In this document: positions 62,508 through 64,000 of the stretch, piece after piece | Position numbering within the stretch: position 1 is the stretch's first letter | Layout of the letters: the number at the start of each line of letters is the position of its first letter | Source: Ga0077523 sp038324085 | Lineage (GTDB): Bacteria; Pseudomonadota; Gammaproteobacteria; Burkholderiales; Ga0077523 | Direction of reading: 5' to 3' | Assembly (NCBI GenBank): GCA_038324085.1 | Contig: JBBQHP010000005.1 | Coordinates: 62,001 to 126,000, forward strand | Length of the DNA: 64,000 nucleotides | The notes under the pieces: generated by a model | Database searches by the model: none | Told to the model about the DNA's origin: nothing | Seen by the model: only the letters and a program-made list of their open reading frames with translations | Translations under genes and position numbers: made by a program

Positions 62508-63197
62508 TCATACCGACAGGTACTGCTTGATGCGGTTGGCGTCGATGTCGGCGCGCGCGGATTCGAGCACGAGGCGTCCGCCCTCGATCACGAACAGCCG
62601 ATCCGCCACGTCGAGCGCGAACGAGAGCACCTGTTCGGAGACGATGATCGTGATCTTGCGCAGCTCGCGGATCTCGTTCAGCGCCTTGGCGATGTCCTTG
62701 ATGATCGATGGCTGGATGCCCTCGGTCGGCTCGTCGAGCAGCAGCACCTTGGGATCGGTCGCGAGCGCCCGGCCGATCGCGAGCTGCTGCTGCTGGCCTC
62801 CGGACAAATTGCCGCCCTTGCGGCGGCGCATGTCCCACAGCACGGGAAACAGCGCGTAGATGTCCTCGGGAACGGTACGGGTCCTGGAGTTCTCGAGGCC
62901 CGTCTTGAGGTTCTCCTCGACGGTGAGCATGGGAAAGATCATCCGCCCCTGCGGCACGTAGCCGATGCCCTTGGCGACGCGGCGGAATGATTCCTCCCGG
63001 CTGAGATCGGTGCCGTCGAGCGCGACCGTGCCGCCCTTGACCGGCAACACCCCCACGAGCGCCTTGAACAGCGTCGTCTTGCCCATGCCGTTGCGTCCCA
63101 TCACCGCGACGGTCTCGTTGTCGTTCGCGTTGAACGAGATTCCGTGGATGGCCTGGCTCTGGCCGTAGCTCACGAACAGATCATCGACTTGCAGCAT
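62508..63197 (-). CDS. urtE: Urea/short-chain amide ABC transporter ATPase, UrtE type
   Basis: A 229-residue LivF-like ATPase. Walker A GRNGMGKTT (34-42), VPQGRMIFPMLTVEENL, signature NLSGGQQQQLAIGRALATDP and Walker B VLLLDEPTEGIQPSIIKDIA. The EGIQPSII segment is typical of UrtE. It pairs with UrtD 12 bases upstream. Because formamidase follows, the substrate may be formamide or acetamide (as for FmdDEF systems) rather than urea; no urease genes are in the window. Confidence 0.9.
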   Translation of the reverse strand: MLQVDDLFVSYGQSQAIHGISFNANDNETVAVMGRNGMGKTTLFKALVGVLPVKGGTVALDGTDLSREESFRRVAKGIGYVPQGRMIFPMLTVEENLKTGLENSRTRTVPEDIYALFPVLWDMRRRKGGNLSGGQQQQLAIGRALATDPKVLLLDEPTEGIQPSIIKDIAKALNEIRELRKITIIVSEQVLSFALDVADRLFVIEGGRLVLESARADIDANRIKQYLSV

Positions 63198-63209
63198 GCG
63201 CTTGCTCCC

Positions 63210-63953
63210 TCAGTGGCCAAGATAGACGTCGATGACTCTCGGGTCCGCCTGGATCTTCTCCATCGGCCCTTCGGCGAGAATCTTGCCCTGGTGCATCACG
63301 GTCACTTTGTGTGCGATCTTCGCGACGAATTCCATGTCGTGTTCGATCACGATCATCGAACGGTTCTGGCAGATGCGCTCCAGCAGCTCGGCCGTGATCT
63401 CGCGCTCGCGCGCGCTCATGCCGGCGATCGGCTCGTCGAGCATCAGCAGCTCCGGGTCCTGCATCAGCAGCATGCCGATCTCGAGCCACTGCTTCTGGCC
63501 GTGCGAGAGCAGGCCGGCCTCTGTCTGCAGCTGGTCGGACAGGCCGATCTCCGATGCGACGGTTTCGATGCGTTCATGCACGTCCGCCGTGCACTTGAAC
63601 TGCAGCGCACCGAACACCCCGCGACCGCGCGGAAACGACACTTCGAGATTCTTGAACACCGACAGGTTCTCGTAGATCGACGGGGTCTGGAACTTGCGGC
63701 CGATGCCCGAGCGCACGATGCGGTGTTCGGGCATCTTGGTCATCTCCTGGTTGCGGAACTTGATGCTGCCCTTGGAGGCGCGCGTCTTGCCGCAGATCAG
63801 GTCGAGCAGCGTCGTCTTGCCGGCTCCGTTCGGACCGATGATGACGCGCAACTCACTCTTGTCGACGTAGAGGTTGAGGTCGTCTATTGCCTTGAAGCCG
63901 TCGAAGGAGACGGTGAGGTCCTCGACCGCCAGGACGAAATCGGTATTGCTCAT
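63210..63953 (-). CDS. urtD: Urea/short-chain amide ABC transporter ATPase, UrtD type
   Basis: A 247-residue LivG-like ATPase. Walker A GPNGAGKTT (40-48), the UrtD-type signature LLSHGQKQWLEIGMLLMQDP and Walker B LLMLDEPIAGMSAREREITA, and the switch His in VIEHDMEFV. Its start is 47 bases from the right edge; the permease and binding-protein genes expected upstream on this strand (urtA, urtB and urtC) would lie beyond the window. Confidence 0.92.
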   Translation of the reverse strand: MSNTDFVLAVEDLTVSFDGFKAIDDLNLYVDKSELRVIIGPNGAGKTTLLDLICGKTRASKGSIKFRNQEMTKMPEHRIVRSGIGRKFQTPSIYENLSVFKNLEVSFPRGRGVFGALQFKCTADVHERIETVASEIGLSDQLQTEAGLLSHGQKQWLEIGMLLMQDPELLMLDEPIAGMSAREREITAELLERICQNRSMIVIEHDMEFVAKIAHKVTVMHQGKILAEGPMEKIQADPRVIDVYLGH

Positions 63954-64000
63954 GGGTTTGCTCCGGAGAGGCGGGCGGGGGCCGCGCCGACGCCGTGACC

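Overview
The window is a high-GC, gene-dense chromosomal segment from a Gram-negative bacterium. TonB/ExbBD, a LarA-type protein, a PEP-CTERM-associated acyltransferase, an AsmA-like protein and the sequence of ParC (HPHGDQSVYD around the quinolone region) point to the Betaproteobacteria or a close relative; this is inferred from protein sequence only. I saw no rRNA or tRNA gene, CRISPR array, insertion sequence or prophage.

Layout. 1-6 kb: partial glycerol kinase, an EF-G-like GTPase lacking the usual catalytic His, two small exported proteins and a short GlpD-like oxidoreductase. 6-12.5 kb: a DUF6544-like protein, an arginase-family amidinohydrolase overlapping selO, an SMP-30 lactonase, a truncated hemoglobin, and the receiver domain left over from a broken hybrid histidine kinase. 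12.5-19.3 kb: winged-helix protein, parE, a DUF3859 gene, parC and an NMT1-type solute-binding protein. 19.3-28 kb: a 118-bp tandem repeat, a 1235-residue AsmA-like protein, a cupin, a LarA-domain protein, two gene remnants (AHSA1/SRPBCC and the tail of a phosphoketolase), and three exported proteins of unknown function. 28-35.5 kb: an MBOAT acyltransferase with its SGNH-like partner, a lipase-like hydrolase, a SulP transporter and a YciI protein.

35.6-41.6 kb (minus strand) is one long operon: two-domain ABC ATPase, two permeases, a BMP-family binding protein, a cysteine hydrolase and a RidA protein, reading as uptake and breakdown of a nucleoside, nucleobase or related amide. 41.8-44.7 kb is a solitary HsdR-like protein with no methylase or specificity gene beside it and substitutions in its nuclease and helicase motifs; it is the most unusual gene here. 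44.8-50.9 kb: a MASE1 sensor kinase and NarL-type regulator, divergent from a family-3 binding protein followed by exbB-exbD-tonB.

51.4-58.1 kb: an MFS exporter, B3/B4-domain protein, LEA-2 lipoprotein, SDR dehydrogenase, and an MscS-like / half-MgtE / MgtE operon. 58-64 kb: a PEP-CTERM-type acyltransferase, MOSC protein, DUF488 protein, then fmdB-fmdA-urtE-urtD on the minus strand, suggesting uptake and hydrolysis of short amides or urea; the rest of that transporter lies beyond the right edge.

DNA features of note are the 118-bp tandem repeat and a second copy of its GC-hairpin core 39 kb away, a 40-bp perfect palindrome between converging genes, a 14-bp perfect hairpin after tonB, and a nested hairpin in the leader region at 47.8 kb. 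Many start sites were reset from the longest open frame to a start with a ribosome-binding site or family-consistent N-terminus.
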